The notes beneath the pieces are model-generated. The model saw only the letters and a program-made list of their open reading frames with translations, was not told the origin of the DNA and ran no database searches. The position numbers and the translations under genes were made by a program. A DNA stretch of 64,000 nucleotides from Streptomyces sp. MA5143a (GTDB lineage: Bacteria > Actinomycetota > Actinomycetes > Streptomycetales > Streptomycetaceae), in NCBI RefSeq assembly GCF_900290235.1, contig NZ_OLMK01000009.1:1-64000 (forward strand). Direction: 5' to 3'. This document shows, piece by piece, positions 37,516 through 47,722 of this stretch. The first letter of the stretch is position 1; every line of letters starts with the position of its first letter.

Positions 37516-38065
37516 GGCCGCCGCCCCCGCACGGCTCGCGGACCCCGACGTCGAGGCCCGGCTGGCCCGCCTCGACGCGCTGCTGGAGGAGGTCGGGTCC
37601 GCGCCCGGCCCCGCCGCACGCGCGGCGACCGACGCGGTGCGGCTGCTCACCGAGGTCTACGGCGAGGCCCTGGCCCGCGTCCTGGACCAGGCGGACGGGC
37701 CGCTCGCCGAACGCCTCGCCGACGACGAGCTGCTCGGCCATCTGCTGGTGCTGCACGACATCCACCCCGAGCCCCCCGAGCAGCGGGCGGCCCGCGCGGT
37801 CGAACGCCTGCGGCCCGCCGTGCGGGAACGCGGCGGCGACGTCGAATGGGCCGGCGTGGACGGGGACGTGGCCCGGGTACGGCTGACATCGGGCGGCGGC
37901 TGCGGATCCGGGTGCGGCGGAGGGGGCGGCGGCGACGTGAGTACCGCCGTCCGTGAAGCGGTGCTCGCCATGGCTCCCGAGCTGACGGCGGTGGAACCGG
38001 TGCCGCAGGCCCCGGCCCCCGCGTTCGTGCCGCTCTCCACGCTCAAGCGCCGGAGTTCCCCATGA
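37508..38065 (+). CDS. NifU-like protein of the hydrogenase operon
   Basis: 185 residues. A helical N-terminal part (LLTEVYGEALARVLDQ, LLGHLLVLHDIHPEPPEQRA) leads to a NifU C-terminal-like Fe-S scaffold domain (AVERLRPAVRERGGDVEW, VARVRLTSGGGCGSGC, VREAVLAMAPELTAVE). The Cys pair here is C-G-S-G-C, one residue wider than the usual CxxC. Probable role: delivering Fe-S clusters to HhyS. It overlaps hhyL at its start and the next gene by ATGA. Confidence 0.75.
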   Translation: MAEAAAPARLADPDVEARLARLDALLEEVGSAPGPAARAATDAVRLLTEVYGEALARVLDQADGPLAERLADDELLGHLLVLHDIHPEPPEQRAARAVERLRPAVRERGGDVEWAGVDGDVARVRLTSGGGCGSGCGGGGGGDVSTAVREAVLAMAPELTAVEPVPQAPAPAFVPLSTLKRRSSP

Positions 38066-38658
38066 CCACCGAGGGCGCGCTGGCCCGCCTCATCCGGTCC
38101 TCGGCCGACCGCGCCGCGACGGCCGGGGCGGAGGTGTGCGACCTGTGCGCCGCACCGGTCGCCGACGAGCACGCCCACCTCTACGACACCGGGCAGGCGG
38201 AGGTGCGCTGTGTGTGCGGCCCCTGCTCGGTGTTGTTCGCCGACGCCAAGGCGGCGGAGGGTCACCACCGGCTCGTGCCCCGGCGTCGGGTGCGGCTGCC
38301 CCACCTGGACACCGCCGTTCTGGGGGTGCCGGTCGGCCTGGTGTTCTTCGTGCCCCGGACCGACGGCACCGTCACCGCCGAGGGCCCGAGCCCCGCGGGC
38401 GCCATGCGCTGGGAGGTGGACGCCCCGGCCTGGAAGGAGCTGACCGGGACGTGTCCGCAGCTCGCGGGCATGGAACCCGATGTGGAGGCCCTCCTGGTGA
38501 ACACCGTCCACGGCCTCGACCACCACTGGATCGTGCCGATCGACGACTGCTACCGCATGGTCGCCCTCGTACGCCGCGAGTGGCGCGGCCTGTCCGGCGG
38601 AGGCCGGGTCTGGCCGGCCGTCGAGGAATTCTTCGAGGACCTCACCGAGCGGTCATGA
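38062..38658 (+). CDS. DUF5947-type hydrogenase accessory protein
   Basis: 198 residues of unknown biochemistry. The N-terminus has a zinc-knuckle-like set, VCDLCAAPV, DEHAHLYD and RCVCGPCSVLF. The rest is an alpha/beta domain with PVGLVFFVPRTDGTV, AMRWEVDAPAW and HHWIVPIDDCYRMVALVRREW. I recognise it as the family (DUF5947) that accompanies actinobacterial hydrogenases. ATGA coupling on both sides puts it firmly in the operon. A role in metal-centre or electron-carrier assembly is plausible but unproven. Confidence 0.7.
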   Translation: MTTEGALARLIRSSADRAATAGAEVCDLCAAPVADEHAHLYDTGQAEVRCVCGPCSVLFADAKAAEGHHRLVPRRRVRLPHLDTAVLGVPVGLVFFVPRTDGTVTAEGPSPAGAMRWEVDAPAWKELTGTCPQLAGMEPDVEALLVNTVHGLDHHWIVPIDDCYRMVALVRREWRGLSGGGRVWPAVEEFFEDLTERS

Positions 38659-38699
38659 CCACGCACTCCGCCGGTCGGAGGCGAGGAAGGAGAACACCC

Positions 38700-38906
38700 A
38701 TGGGCAGCATCAGAGTGGGCCGGGCCCAGGCCAGGCCCGACACGCCCCGGCACGTCATGGGCATGCACCAGGGCAACCGGGGACCGTACAAGGACCAGAA
38801 GGGACACCACGAGGACGGCACCGCAGACGCGCGCCGTTCCACCGGGATCCACTGGAAGCGGCATGACACCCTCGCGGAGACCATGCCGAACATCTCACCG
38901 GGATGA
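38700..38906 (+). CDS. Small basic hydrogenase-operon protein
   Basis: 68 residues beginning MGSIRVGRAQARPD, His- and Lys-rich (MGMHQGNRGPYKDQKGHHED, STGIHWKRHDTLAETMPNIS). No domain is recognisable. ATG 38700 has GGAAGGAG 8 nt upstream; an ATGA-coupled start at 38655 would add 15 basic residues. The His-rich makeup might bind metal, but that is a guess. Confidence 0.55.
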   Translation: MGSIRVGRAQARPDTPRHVMGMHQGNRGPYKDQKGHHEDGTADARRSTGIHWKRHDTLAETMPNISPG

Positions 38907-39130
38907 GACAGCAGGGAGTCGCCGCAATGATGACGTACATGCGTGCACGAAGGCCCGCCGCCCACCGCGGACGGAGCGGGATGACCGGACAGCGGGTCCT
39001 GATGGCCGAGGCCGCCATGGTCGGTGGTCTGGCCCTGGGGCTGCTCCTGTGGGAGCTGCCCAGCCTGCGGCGCGAGGCGCGGATCTGGCGGATGGCCGGC
39101 GGTTTCCGCGCCGGCCACCGGTATCCGTGA
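38903..39130 (+). CDS. Small single-pass membrane protein of the hydrogenase operon
   Basis: 75 residues with a basic N-terminus and one membrane segment (VLMAEAAMVGGLALGLLLW), then an Arg-rich cytoplasmic tail (LRREARIWRMAGG). It overlaps the previous gene by ATGA. Tiny membrane proteins of this kind (possibly DUF6893) occur in group 1h operons. It might anchor the soluble hydrogenase to the membrane, which is inference. Confidence 0.6.
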   Translation: MRQQGVAAMMTYMRARRPAAHRGRSGMTGQRVLMAEAAMVGGLALGLLLWELPSLRREARIWRMAGGFRAGHRYP

Positions 39131-39137
39131 GCCGACC

Positions 39138-39494
39138 GTGCACGAACTGTCGATCGCGACCGCGATCATCGAACGGGCCGATGAGATGGCCCGTGCGGAC
39201 GGCACGGACTCCGTCTCGGCGGTGACCGTCCGGGTCGGGGAGCTGGCGGGCGTCGTCCCCGACGCCCTCGGCTTCGCCTTCGAGGTGGCCCGTGACGGCA
39301 CCGCCCTCGCCGGGGCCCGGCTCCAGGTCGAGCAGGTCCCCGCACAGGCGTGGTGCGGCCCGTGCGCCGAGGAGTTCGCGGTGGGCATGCCGCCGTTCTT
39401 CTGGTGCCCACGCTGCGACCGGCCCTCCACCGAGCTGCGCAGCGGCCGGGAACTGGAGATCACCGCGATCGAGCCGGCACCGGCCACCGCATGA
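39138..39494 (+). CDS. hypA: Hydrogenase nickel incorporation protein HypA
   Basis: The 118-residue nickel chaperone delivers Ni2+ to the large subunit together with HypB. The start VHELS gives the Ni-ligand His2. The zinc site is WCGPC plus FWCPRC, two Cys pairs in the C-terminal half. The GTG start lies 7 nt after the preceding stop. It is the last gene of the plus-strand hydrogenase operon, followed by a strong hairpin. Confidence 0.95.
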   Translation: MHELSIATAIIERADEMARADGTDSVSAVTVRVGELAGVVPDALGFAFEVARDGTALAGARLQVEQVPAQAWCGPCAEEFAVGMPPFFWCPRCDRPSTELRSGRELEITAIEPAPATA

Positions 39495-39525
39495 CCCCGG
39501 GGGCCGGAACCGGCCACCGCACAGC

Positions 39526-39561
39526 CCGAGGGCCCCGCCGGCGTACCGGCGGGGCCCTCGG
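39526..39561. terminator. Bidirectional terminator between hypA and hypE
   Basis: A perfect 15-bp stem (39526-39540 with 39547-39561) and 6-nt loop separate the two converging hydrogenase operons. Confidence 0.85.
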
Positions 39562-39570
39562 ACGTCGTCC

Positions 39571-40630
39571 TCAGCAGATGCGCGGCAGTTGCTCGCCGAG
39601 CGGCAGGTCCACCACCCGTGTGCCGCCGAGACCGGTGGCGACCACGACCATCCCCGGATGCTCGGCGACGCACTCGCCGATCGACGTGGCCCCGGCGCCC
39701 AGCGGATGGGCGCGCATCGCCGCCAGCACCTCCTCCGCCGCCGACGGCGGCACGAAGGCCACCAGCCGGCCCTCGTTGGCGACGTACAGCGGGTCCAGCC
39801 CGAGGAAACCGCAGGCGTTGGCCACCGCGTCCGGCACCGGAATGGCGCGCTCCTGGAGCCGGACGCCGGTCCCGGAGGCACGGGCGATCTCGTTGAGCGA
39901 CGCCGCGAGGCCACCCCTGGTGGGGTCGCGCAGCACATGGATGTCGGGGGTGACGGCCAGCATCGCCGCGACCAGATCCGCGAGCGGCGCCGTGTCGCTG
40001 GCGAGGTCCACCCCGAACTCCAGCCCCTCCCGCACGCTCATGATCGCCACCCCGTGCAGACCGATGGGCCCGCTGACGATGACCGCGTCCCCCGGCCGTG
40101 CCCGCTGCGGCCGGATGTCCACGCCGTCCGGGACGAGGCCCACACCGGCGGTGGTGACGTACACCCCGTCACCGTGTCCGGACTCCACCACCTTGGTGTC
40201 CCCCGTGGCGACCAGGACACCGGCGGCCCCGGCCGCCGCGCCCATGGCGCGCGCGATCCGCTCCACCACCGCCAGCTCCACGCCCTCCTCCAGCACGAAG
40301 GCGGCGGACAGGTACGCGGGCCGGGCACCGCTCATCGCCAGGTCGTTGACGGTGCCGTTGACCGCGAGGTCACCCAGGCAGCCGCCGGGGAAGAACAGCG
40401 GCCGGACCACATAGGAGTCGGTGGAGAACGCCAGCCGCGCGCCGCCCAGTTCGAGGACGGCGGAGTCGGCGAGCGAGGCCAGGACGGCGTTGCCGTAGGC
40501 GGGGGCGAAGACCTGCTCCACCAGTTCCGCCGACAGCGCGCCCCCTCCGCCGTGCCCCATGACGACGACCGGCTGGTCGCGCAGTGGGGCGGGGCAGGTC
40601 CACTGGGCGGGGTCGACCACATCGACGGTT

Positions 40631-40638
<8 letters not shown>
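39571..40638 (-). CDS. hypE: Hydrogenase expression/formation protein HypE
   Basis: The 355-residue enzyme dehydrates its own C-terminal thiocarboxamide to a thiocyanate, the source of the two CN ligands. It has the AIR-synthase-like fold ([71 protein letters not shown]) and ends in the invariant PRIC, whose Cys is carbamoylated by HypF. The start is TTG 40638, overlapping the hypD stop by 8 nt. No better in-frame start is evident. Confidence 0.95.
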
Positions 40639-41772
<1,134 letters not shown>

Positions 41773-41776
<4 letters not shown>

Positions 41777-42054
41777 GGGGTTCCCGCCTCCTTCGCCGCC
41801 TGCTCCCAGGCGTCGCCGAACTCCTCCTCCAGCAGCCCCAGTTCCTCGAAGAGCTTCAAGGACGCCAGGGCCGACTCCTCGTCCAGGCGCTGGAGCGCGA
41901 ACCCGACGTGCACGATGACGTACTCACCGACGCGCACGTCGGACACGTACTCCAGACACGCCTGTTTCTGCACACCGCCGAAGTCGATCAGCCCGGTGAG
42001 GGGGTCGGCGCTGTCGTCGATGGCCACGACCTTGCCGGGCACTGCCAAACACAT
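41773..42054 (-). CDS. hypC: Hydrogenase assembly chaperone HypC
   Basis: The 93-residue chaperone escorts the Fe(CN)2CO group from HypD to the large subunit. It starts [10 protein letters not shown] with the essential Cys2 and has the OB-fold segment [18 protein letters not shown]. The acidic C-terminus is slightly longer than in E. coli HypC. It lies 3 bp after hypF. Confidence 0.95.
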
Positions 42055-42057
42055 GGG

Positions 42058-44406
42058 TCACTCCTCTTGTCGTCGGTGAGCCGCGACCACCAGTTGGCCG
42101 AGGGCCAGCCCGCCGTCGTTCGGCGGGACCTCGCCGTGCCGCAGCACCGTGAAGCCCGCCCCGGTCAGCAGCCGCGCGCACTCCTCCTCCAGCAGGGCGT
42201 TGGCGAAGACGCCGCCGCTCAGGGCGATGACGGCAAGGCCGGTGTCCCGGCGCGCCCGTCGGCAGAGCTCCACGACGGCCCGCGCGACACCCCGGTGGAA
42301 GCGCGCCGCGAGCACCGCGGGCGGGGTGCCCCGGCGCAGATCGGCGACGAGCGCGCGCAGCACGGGCGCGGGGTCCCACACGCCGTCGCCGATGCCGAAG
42401 GCGTACGCCGAGGTGTCCGCGTCCCAGGCCGAGGCCGCGGCGGCCTCCAGCTCCAGGGCGGCCTGCGCCTCGTACCCCGCGCGGTGGCACACACCGGCCA
42501 GGGACGACACGGCGTCGAAGAGACGGCCCGTGCTGGAGGTCGGCACACAGGCCAGCCCTCGCGTCAACTGCTGCTCCAACACGTGGAGTTCATCGGGGAT
42601 GCAGGCGGTCACGCAGGGCAGGTCGAGGTCCCACGGCAGGCCCGCCGCCCACAGCCGGGCCAGCGCGAGACGGCAGGGGTTCGCCACACCCGCGTCGCCG
42701 CCGGGCAGCGGGGCCGGGGCCAGATGGGCGAGGCGCCGGTGGCCCCCGTAGTCGGCGAGCAGGATCTCACCGCCCCAGACGGTGCCGTCGTCGCCGTAGC
42801 CCGTGCCGTCGAACGCGACACCGATGACGGGTGTCGTGCCGTCGAGGCCGTGCTCGGCCATCGCCGACGCGATGTGCGCGTGGTGGTGCTGGACCAGCAC
42901 GGGTCGGCCCCCGGCCAGCCGGGCGGCCCACCGGGCGGAGTGGTAGCCGGGGTGCCGGTCCGCGGCGACCAGCTCGGGGCTGACGCCGGTCAGGCTCCGC
43001 ATCCGCGTCTCCGCCCGCCGGGCCGCCTCCAGGGTGGTCAGGTCGCCCATGTCGCCGATGTGCGGGCCGAACCACGCCTGGTCGCCCTCGCCGAGGCACA
43101 GGGCGTTCTTCAGGTCGCCGCCCACCGCGAGCGCGGGCCGCACCACCACCGGCAGCCGCAGCGGGCGGGGCACGTACCCGCGGGAGCGGCGCAACACCTG
43201 CTCGGTGCCGTCGGCGCGCACCCGCAGCAGGGAGTCGTCGCAGGGCGCGGAGACCTCCCGGTCATGGGCCAGCCAGGCGTCCGCGAGCCCCGCGAGCCGG
43301 GTCAGCGCCTCGTCGTCGTCCGTGACGATCGGCTCCCCCGAGCGGTTGCCGCTCGTCATCACCAGCGCGCGCGGGCCCGGCGCATCGCCGGGCAGCCCGA
43401 AGAGCAGCGTGTGCAGCGGGGTGTACGGCAGCATCACGCCGAGGTGCGGGCTGCCGGGGCACACTCCGGGCGCGAGCACCCCCTGCCCGGCGCGTGGGCG
43501 CAGCAGGACGATGGGACGCCGGGGGCCGGTGAGCGTCGCCGCCTCGGCCGCGGAGACGGCGGCGATCCGCCGTACGGTGTCGAGGTCCGCGCACATCACC
43601 GCGAACGGCTTGCCGCCGCGCGCCTTGCGGGCGCGCAAGGTGTCGACGGCGGTCGTGTCGGCGGCGTCGCACGCCAGGTGGTAGCCGCCGAGGCCCTTGA
43701 CGGCGACGATTCGCCCGGCGGCCAGCAGCGCGCGGGCCGCCGCGAGGGCGTCGGCGCCGAGGACGGGCCGGGCGGCGTCGCCCGGCGCGGGCACCAGCCG
43801 CAGCCGGGGTCCGCAGTCGGGGCAGGCGACGGGCTGGGCGTGGAAGCGGCGGTCGCCGGGGTCGCCGTACTCGCGGGCGCACGCCGGACACAGGGGGAAG
43901 CCGGCCATGGTGGTGACCGCCCGGTCGTAGGGCATCCCGGTGGCGATGGTGAAGCGGGGACCGCAGTGGGTGCAGGTGACGAAGGGGTGCCGGTGCCTGC
44001 GGTCGGCCGGGTCGGCCAGCTCCCGCAGACAGTCCCCGCAGGTCGCCACGTCCGGCGGGAGCAGGGTGCGGCCAGGGGAGCGGTCGGTGGAACGGATCGT
44101 GAAGGTGCCGTCGGCGCCGGTGACGGCCAGGTCCTCGACGCCGACGGCGGTGACGGTGGCCAACGGCGGCGGCTCGGCGGCCAGTCGGTCGCAGAAGCGG
44201 GTGATGCCGTCGGGCGGGCCCTCCACCTCGATGAGCACGCCGTCCGCCGTGTTGCCCACGAACCCGGCCAGTTCCAGGTCGGTGGCCAGTCGGTGGACGA
44301 ACGGACGGAAGCCGACGCCCTGCACCGTTCCGCGGACGGTGACGCGTCGGCGCGCCGTCCGGGCACCGTCGGTGTCGCGCGGGGTGCGGGTGGCGGGCGC
44401 CGTCAC
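42058..44406 (-). CDS. hypF: Carbamoyltransferase HypF
   Basis: This 782-residue enzyme turns carbamoyl phosphate and ATP into carbamoyl-AMP and transfers it to the HypE Cys. Domains in order: acylphosphatase (VTVRGTVQGVGFRPFVHRLA), two zinc fingers (CGDCLRE with CTHCGPRF; CPACAREY with CPDCGPR), a YrdC-like domain (KGLGGYHLACDA), and a Kae1-like domain with VQHHHAHIASAMAEHG and the FDGTGYGDDGTVWGGE loop. GTG 44406 overlaps the hypB stop as GTGA. Confidence 0.96.
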   Translation of the reverse strand: MTAPATRTPRDTDGARTARRRVTVRGTVQGVGFRPFVHRLATDLELAGFVGNTADGVLIEVEGPPDGITRFCDRLAAEPPPLATVTAVGVEDLAVTGADGTFTIRSTDRSPGRTLLPPDVATCGDCLRELADPADRRHRHPFVTCTHCGPRFTIATGMPYDRAVTTMAGFPLCPACAREYGDPGDRRFHAQPVACPDCGPRLRLVPAPGDAARPVLGADALAAARALLAAGRIVAVKGLGGYHLACDAADTTAVDTLRARKARGGKPFAVMCADLDTVRRIAAVSAAEAATLTGPRRPIVLLRPRAGQGVLAPGVCPGSPHLGVMLPYTPLHTLLFGLPGDAPGPRALVMTSGNRSGEPIVTDDDEALTRLAGLADAWLAHDREVSAPCDDSLLRVRADGTEQVLRRSRGYVPRPLRLPVVVRPALAVGGDLKNALCLGEGDQAWFGPHIGDMGDLTTLEAARRAETRMRSLTGVSPELVAADRHPGYHSARWAARLAGGRPVLVQHHHAHIASAMAEHGLDGTTPVIGVAFDGTGYGDDGTVWGGEILLADYGGHRRLAHLAPAPLPGGDAGVANPCRLALARLWAAGLPWDLDLPCVTACIPDELHVLEQQLTRGLACVPTSSTGRLFDAVSSLAGVCHRAGYEAQAALELEAAAASAWDADTSAYAFGIGDGVWDPAPVLRALVADLRRGTPPAVLAARFHRGVARAVVELCRRARRDTGLAVIALSGGVFANALLEEECARLLTGAGFTVLRHGEVPPNDGGLALGQLVVAAHRRQEE

Positions 44407-45146
44407 GAGACGCGGCCGGCCGCGAGGCCGGACGCGGCGTCGTCATGGCGGTGCGGGCGCGGCGCCAGGGGAGGCCGGTGGACGGGCGCCCCGTCCCGCA
44501 CGGCGAGCACCCGCTCCAGGACGGTGTCGACGCCGTCGCCGCCGCGGGCGCAGGACCGCACCACCTCCACGCCCGGGTTGACCCGCTGGACATGGGCGAG
44601 GAAGGCGGACTCGTCGAACCCGGCGGCCTCGGCGAGGTCGGTCTTGGTGAGCACCACGAGCTGGGCGGAGCCGAAGGCCGTGGGGTACTTCAGCGGCTTG
44701 TCCTCGCCCTCCGTCACCGCCATCAGGACGATCCGCAGGCTCTCCCCGAGGTCGTAGGAGGCCGGGCAGACGAGGTTGCCGACGTTCTCCACGAACAGCA
44801 GCGAGGTCTCGGCGGGCAGCCAGCTCTCCACGTGGCCGCGTAGCTGCCGGGCCTCCAGATGGCACAGCCCGTCGGTCAGCAGCTGCTTCACCGGTGCCCC
44901 CGAGCGGGCGAGCCGGTGGGCGTCGTTCTCGGTCGCCAGGTCCGCGGTCAGCGCGGCCACCGGGACCCCCCGCTCCACGGCCCGGGCCAGTACCCGGCCG
45001 AGCAGTTCGGTCTTGCCGCTGCCCGGGCTGGACAGCAGGTTGACCACGGTCACCCCGCGGCCGGTGAGCTCGTCGCGCAGGCTCGCGGCCAGCCCGTCGT
45101 TCTTCGCCAGGACGGCCTGGGTGACGTCGTCCACGGACTCGCACAT
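44403..45146 (-). CDS. hypB: Hydrogenase nickel incorporation GTPase HypB
   Basis: About 247 residues. The P-loop is LLSSPGSGKTELL, the metal site between subunits uses DGLCHLEARQL, and the nucleotide motif is LTKTDLAEAA. GTP hydrolysis drives nickel delivery with HypA. There is no His-rich nickel-storage stretch at the N-terminus; the C-terminus has a short RPHRHDD. ATG 45146 (MCESVDD) follows GAGGAG by 8 nt and is preferred over the GTG two codons upstream. Confidence 0.94.
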   Translation of the reverse strand: MCESVDDVTQAVLAKNDGLAASLRDELTGRGVTVVNLLSSPGSGKTELLGRVLARAVERGVPVAALTADLATENDAHRLARSGAPVKQLLTDGLCHLEARQLRGHVESWLPAETSLLFVENVGNLVCPASYDLGESLRIVLMAVTEGEDKPLKYPTAFGSAQLVVLTKTDLAEAAGFDESAFLAHVQRVNPGVEVVRSCARGGDGVDTVLERVLAVRDGAPVHRPPLAPRPHRHDDAASGLAAGRVS

Positions 45147-45261
45147 GGGCACAGCTCCTCGCGGGATTCGGGTGCGTCGGACCGCTGCCGATCCTCCGCG
45201 CCCCCGGCCGCCGGACCGGGGAGACGGGCCGCGGGCGGCCCCTCGGATTCCTCCGGGCGGC

Positions 45262-45795
45262 TCAACCAGGGATCGCCGCCCGGGTCAGGGGAGGCGTGGC
45301 CGCCGGGTCGGCGAGCAGCGCCGGGACCAGGGTGTGCAGCGCGGTGACGGCCCGCGCGACGGCGTCGCGCACCGTCGCGCTGACGCCGGGAGCGATGTCC
45401 TCGTCGCCCCGCGGCAGCACCTCCGGTTCACAGGCGAGGACGAGGACGCGAGGGAGCGGCTCGTCGCCGAGGTGGGCGGCCAGGGCCAGCACCTTCGCCG
45501 GGTCCATGCCGTGCGCCTCGGGCGGGGGGCCGCCGGCGGCGCGGTCGGGGAGTTCCGGTTCGATCAGCGACAGGGTGCCGGGCCGGTGGCCGCGCGCCGA
45601 GGCGTCGACCAGGACGGCGGTGTCGTAGCCGCCGAGCAGTTCGTAGGCGAGGTCCATGCCGCGGATGCCGAAGTCCCGCACCCGCGCCTCGGACGGCAGC
45701 GGGCGCCCCTCGAGGGCGCGGATCACCTCGGGGCCGAAGGCGTCGTCCGCGAGGAAGATGTTGCCGACGCCCGCCACCAGCAGCCGCGCGCTCAT
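45262..45795 (-). CDS. Hydrogenase maturation protease (HyaD/HybD family)
   Basis: This 177-residue endopeptidase cuts the C-terminal extension of HhyL after nickel insertion. GVGNIFLADDAFGPEV holds the conserved metal-sensing acidic residue (GN-x4-DDxxG), GGYDTAVLVDASARG the second, and AHGMDPAKVL the His. Its ATG overlaps the hypX stop as ATGA. Its presence agrees with the 23-residue tail on HhyL. Confidence 0.92.
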   Translation of the reverse strand: MSARLLVAGVGNIFLADDAFGPEVIRALEGRPLPSEARVRDFGIRGMDLAYELLGGYDTAVLVDASARGHRPGTLSLIEPELPDRAAGGPPPEAHGMDPAKVLALAAHLGDEPLPRVLVLACEPEVLPRGDEDIAPGVSATVRDAVARAVTALHTLVPALLADPAATPPLTRAAIPG

Positions 45796-47537
45796 CGTGT
45801 GCCTTCCGTCGCCAGGGGACGGGCGGAGCCGTGCGGGAGCTTCCGCACGAACGCCGAGCGCAGGGCGTGGTACGGGGCCCGCGGGTCGAGGAAGACGGCG
45901 TGCATCCGGGCGAGTTCGTCCCGCCGGTGATCGGCGAGCGGCCGCCGCTCCTCGTCCGCCCGCCGCGCCGCGGCCTTCGCGGCGATCCGCGGCGCGAGGT
46001 CCGGGGCATCGGCCAGCGCCGCCGCCATCCGGGCGACCTCGGTGGTGAAGCCCTGGGGCGGGACCGGCACCGGGCGGTCCACCAGTCCGATCCGCGCGGC
46101 GGTCGCGGCACTCACCGGCAGCGCCTCACCCGTCAGCCGCTCGGCCGTCTCCGCCCCGACGCGACGGGGAAGCGTGTACGTCCAGTACTCCGACCCGTAC
46201 AGGCCCATGCGCCGGTAGTGCGGGTTGAGGACGGCGCCCTCGCGGCACCACACCTCGTCGGCGGCCAGGGCGAGCATGACGCCGCCGGCCGCCGCGTTGC
46301 CGCCGAGTGCCGCCACCACCAGGCGGTCGGTGGTGTGCAGCACCGCCTCCACCAGGTCGTTCATGGCGTTGAGGTTGGCCCAGGACTCGGCCGCCGGGTC
46401 GGCCGACGCCTCGATGACGCCCAGGTGGATGCCGTTGGAGAAGAAGTCACGGGACCCGCCGAGCACCAGCACCGGGGTGGGGCGGGCGAGCGCGTACCGG
46501 TAGGCGTCGAGGAGCCGGCGGCAGTGGTCGGTGCTCATGGCGCCGCCGGGGAACGAGAAGTCCAGGAACCCGACGGCGCCCTGCCGCCGGTACCGGATGT
46601 CGGTGAACGTGCGCCGGTCCGGGGGCACTTCGAGCGGGACGGCGCTCACCGGCAGCCGGTGCGGGCGCTCGTCGTCGCCGGACGTCCCCCGGACGGTGCC
46701 CGGCGGGGCGGGGAAGCCCGCGAGGACCGACGCGGCGGGGCGGCGGAACGGCGCCGGGTCGCCGGAACTCCTGCGGGGGCGCAGCTCCGGAATCCACACC
46801 GCGCCGTCCCGGGTGGCCCGGCAGACCGCGCCGGCCCGGGTCGCCAGCAGTTCGCCGGGAGCGCCGCGGAGCCGGTCCTCGGTGTGCCCGCCGTGCAGGA
46901 ACACCTCGCGGCCGAGGAGTTCGTCGAGGACGCCCGGCTGCGAGTCGGCCGCGCGGAGCTTCCTCAGCACCGACTCCGTGCTGTCGTTCTCCCAGTCGAT
47001 CCGGCGTCGCTCCTGACGGAAGAAGTCGCGCCACACCACCTGGATCCCGGGATCGCTCTGCGGCCGTGGTTTGAAGGATCCGTCGGCGTACCGCTGGACG
47101 GCCGCCAGGACGGCGGCGGAGGCGGCGTCGGCGACCTCGCCCCGGTACAGGTCGCTCTTGCCGACCGGCGGCACCGGGAACGACTCGGCGGCCCAGACGT
47201 CACCGGCGTCCATCCCCGCCTCCGCCTGGAGCACCGTCACACCCCAGTGGGCCGCGCCCTCGGTGATCGCCCAGTCCAGGGAGGACGGGCCGCGGTCGCC
47301 GGGTGGTCCCGGGTGCACGATGAGGCAGGTGTGCTCCCGCCACACCTCCTCGGGCAGCGCCGTCCTCAGCATCGGCGCGACGATCAGTTCCGGGCGGGCC
47401 TCGCGCACGGCGGCCACAACCGCTTCGGTGCCGTGCGAGGCCAGCACGACGTCGACCCGGTGCCCCCGGTCGGACAGTTCCGCGTACACCCGCTGGGAGA
47501 GGCTGTTGAACGCGCTGGCTACGAGCAGGATGTCCAT
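45792..47537 (-). CDS. hypX: HypX: CO-ligand synthesis protein for [NiFe] hydrogenase
   Basis: The 581-residue two-domain protein makes CO for the active-site iron from formyl-tetrahydrofolate via formyl-CoA under aerobic conditions. The N-terminal domain is formyltransferase-like (ILLVASAFNSLSQRVYAEL, CLIVHPGPPGDRGPSSLDWA, VLQAEAGMDAGDVWA). The C-terminal domain is enoyl-CoA hydratase-like (VGFLDFSFPGGAMST, NAAAGGVMLALAADEVWCR, HYRRMGLYGSEYWTYTLPRR). ATG 47537 begins the recognisable domain; no strong ribosome site is visible. It is first in the minus-strand maturation operon. Confidence 0.93.
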   Translation of the reverse strand: MDILLVASAFNSLSQRVYAELSDRGHRVDVVLASHGTEAVVAAVREARPELIVAPMLRTALPEEVWREHTCLIVHPGPPGDRGPSSLDWAITEGAAHWGVTVLQAEAGMDAGDVWAAESFPVPPVGKSDLYRGEVADAASAAVLAAVQRYADGSFKPRPQSDPGIQVVWRDFFRQERRRIDWENDSTESVLRKLRAADSQPGVLDELLGREVFLHGGHTEDRLRGAPGELLATRAGAVCRATRDGAVWIPELRPRRSSGDPAPFRRPAASVLAGFPAPPGTVRGTSGDDERPHRLPVSAVPLEVPPDRRTFTDIRYRRQGAVGFLDFSFPGGAMSTDHCRRLLDAYRYALARPTPVLVLGGSRDFFSNGIHLGVIEASADPAAESWANLNAMNDLVEAVLHTTDRLVVAALGGNAAAGGVMLALAADEVWCREGAVLNPHYRRMGLYGSEYWTYTLPRRVGAETAERLTGEALPVSAATAARIGLVDRPVPVPPQGFTTEVARMAAALADAPDLAPRIAAKAAARRADEERRPLADHRRDELARMHAVFLDPRAPYHALRSAFVRKLPHGSARPLATEGTR

Positions 47538-47722
47538 GTTGGGGAATGTTGGCCGGTTACGGGAGGGTCGCGAAGGACCACGGCGGCGTTTCGCCCGGCT
47601 CACCTCCCGACGCGGGCGTCCTCGGCGGGACCCGGTCGCCGTTAAGGTCGTGTCGCAGCGGCCGGCACACCGTCGGTGTGGTGGCAGAACGCGCAGGTCG
47701 GATCCGAGGTCATGGGGGCGTA

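Noticed and set aside
34321..37650. A 1109-codon minus-strand open frame antisense to hhyS/hhyL
   Set aside because: It mirrors real hydrogenase genes with full motif sets; its translation is low-complexity Val/Gly/Arg/Asp sequence without domains.
41908..44757. A 949-codon plus-strand open frame across hypC-hypF
   Set aside because: Antisense shadow; the minus-strand hyp proteins are unambiguous.
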